A stretch of DNA of 64,000 bases from assembly GCA_013397075.1 (NCBI GenBank), contig VWZS01003673.1:62779-126778 (forward strand), given 5' to 3'. Of this stretch, positions 62,641 to 64,000 are shown piece after piece. The notes below the pieces were generated by a model. The model did no database searches. It saw nothing but the letters and a program-made list of their open reading frames with translations, and had not been told where the DNA came from. The stretch is from Rhabdornis inornatus (lineage: Eukaryota; Chordata; Aves; Passeriformes; Rhabdornithidae). A program made the translations under genes and the position numbers. How positions within the stretch are numbered: the stretch's first letter is position 1; each line of letters begins with the position of its first letter.

Positions 62641-64000
62641 GTGGTTCTCTTTTTGTTTTTTTGAGTTTTATTACTTTATTCATACAAACATTGCCTATTT
62701 TACACGAATTATGTTATATCATATATTACATTAGCTTCTGTGCTACTCCCAGTCTGTTGAGATGTTAAGTTCATCAGGCCTCAAATGAAACAGTCCTCTG
62801 AAAAGAAACTTCAATTCCTTTCCCCCTGGGCAAAGGTGAACAAAACCCCTGACTAAAGTTATATAAACGAATTTCAGACTTTGTATAATTTCCAACGCCA
62901 TGTGTGGACCTCTCTGAATTTGATTGCTGGGATTTTTAGTTGGATGAAATCTTCCTCTGTAGCTTAACAAACCTAAAGTTTGCCTCCTCTCTAACACATT
63001 TTATATGTAGTTACATCCTTTTTGACTTTTCATGTTTGGGGTTTTTATGGCAATTTCCTTCCATCTGTTTTTATGTCCAGCATGCCTCCTGCAGAGCTCA
63101 GCCTGATGAGACTGGCAGATTCACCTCTTGCAGATCCTTTTACTGAACAACCTCTTGCAGGTGTCTCAGACATCTCTAAAACCCAATTTCTGAGCATAGG
63201 CCTGTGTCTGTGTGTCTGTGTCTGCTACAAAGCCCAGGGAAGCTGCAGACCTCTCTGCTTGCTTTCTACAGCCAAAATGCTTTCAGTGGTTGAAGGAGTA
63301 AAATCTCCTAGAAAATGCTCTATTATTGAGCTGCAAGGAGGAACCTTTCAGAAAGGAGAGAAGGCAGATTTAGGGTTACTGCCATCCCTTCAAAGGGAGG
63401 GATTTCAAGCCTGTGTGTGCCTCTGGGCCCCCAATGGGTTAGAGCACTCCAAAATGTGCATTGGAGCTGCAGTGTGAGCTCTCCCAGCCTGGGCAATTGT
63501 CCTTTAGGGAGAAACCCCACTGAGAAGCAGAGACTGTGGGAATTGGGTCAGCCTGATGAGCAGCAAGAGCCTGTCCAGGGATACCAATAACCATATGGGA
63601 CAGGCTGGCTGAGCCCCTGGCTATGCAGACCTCATTGCTTACCAGCAGTGGAGAGCCCTGCCCTGGACTTCAAGCAGGACTGGATGCCAACCAAAACAAA
63701 TCAATGGTTGGAAAATGACAGATCCTTAGCTGGGGAGCTCAGGAGCAGCAATGTAAGGAGGGAGGCAGGAGTGTAATTAAAAGTCTGCAGGAGGCAGGGA
63801 AAGTGCCAGCTGGATGCTGGGGGGCTTTCATGGGAATGACAGCGAGATTTCCTCTCTACAACCAGGGATGCTGAGATGAATTGTGCATCTCTTTTGGTTA
63901 GAAGGATCAAAACAGTACCCTGACCAACGTTTGACATGAATTACTGAGGATTACATGAAATTTGAAAATGCTTTGGGCAGCAGGCAACTTTGGAAACTGA
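62641..64000. other. Non-coding sequence, no gene seen
   Basis: No supportable gene. A 151-codon plus frame at 63022-63477 has no recognisable domain and includes a short TG-rich run at 63204-63225 that yields a Cys/Val/Leu-rich stretch. The GC-richer final kilobase looks unique. Confidence 0.55.

Noticed and set aside
63022..63477. 151-codon plus frame
   Set aside because: It includes a TG-rich stretch that gives a Cys/Val run. No domain or splice evidence.

Overview
The window reads as vertebrate nuclear DNA from a bird, most likely a passerine. The evidence is three recognisable antisense fragments of CR1 LINEs (the dominant avian retroposon), one solo LTR of a widespread avian ERVL-type family with a perfect 5-bp target-site duplication, at least two more endogenous-retrovirus LTRs, low CpG outside a few clusters, and many short A/T-rich microsatellites. 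Bird rests on repeat families I recognise from memory. Passerine is a weaker inference from the style of the ERV pieces at about 50.7-51.2, 58.6-59.2 and 61.7-62.6 kb.

I find no protein-coding gene, exon, tRNA, rRNA or other RNA gene that I can support. Open reading frames are all short (the longest is 187 codons) and lie mostly in GC-rich patches where stop codons are rare on both strands. None shows a recognisable domain or a convincing pair of splice sites. The window is best read as intergenic or deep intronic sequence.

Layout: 1-9.6 kb is unique sequence with one old CR1 piece (7.69-7.89 kb). A 19-base G run and a 16-base N gap sit at 9.62-9.65 kb. From 9.65 to 34.4 kb is unique sequence with two CpG-enriched blocks (12.34-12.63 and 18.98-19.33 kb), a GC-rich patch at 22.0-22.6 kb and several microsatellites. 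A T/G-only tract with G-quadruplex potential lies at 34.46-34.69 kb. From 43.6 kb onward mobile-element relics become frequent: a solo ERVL-type LTR (44.54-44.79), a CR1 3' fragment (46.8-47.3), an ERV LTR (50.74-51.25), a second CR1 3' end (54.04-54.21), an A/C-rich tract followed by ERV-like sequence with an internal duplication (58.5-59.16), and a CpG-dense antisense LTR loaded with GATA motifs (about 62.06-62.64).

There is no operon-like or pathway-level organisation. The most distinctive signal is the 62-kb LTR, with 16 CpGs in about 145 bp and seven AGATAA/TTATCT hexamers in about 0.5 kb. I see no convincing undescribed gene system.
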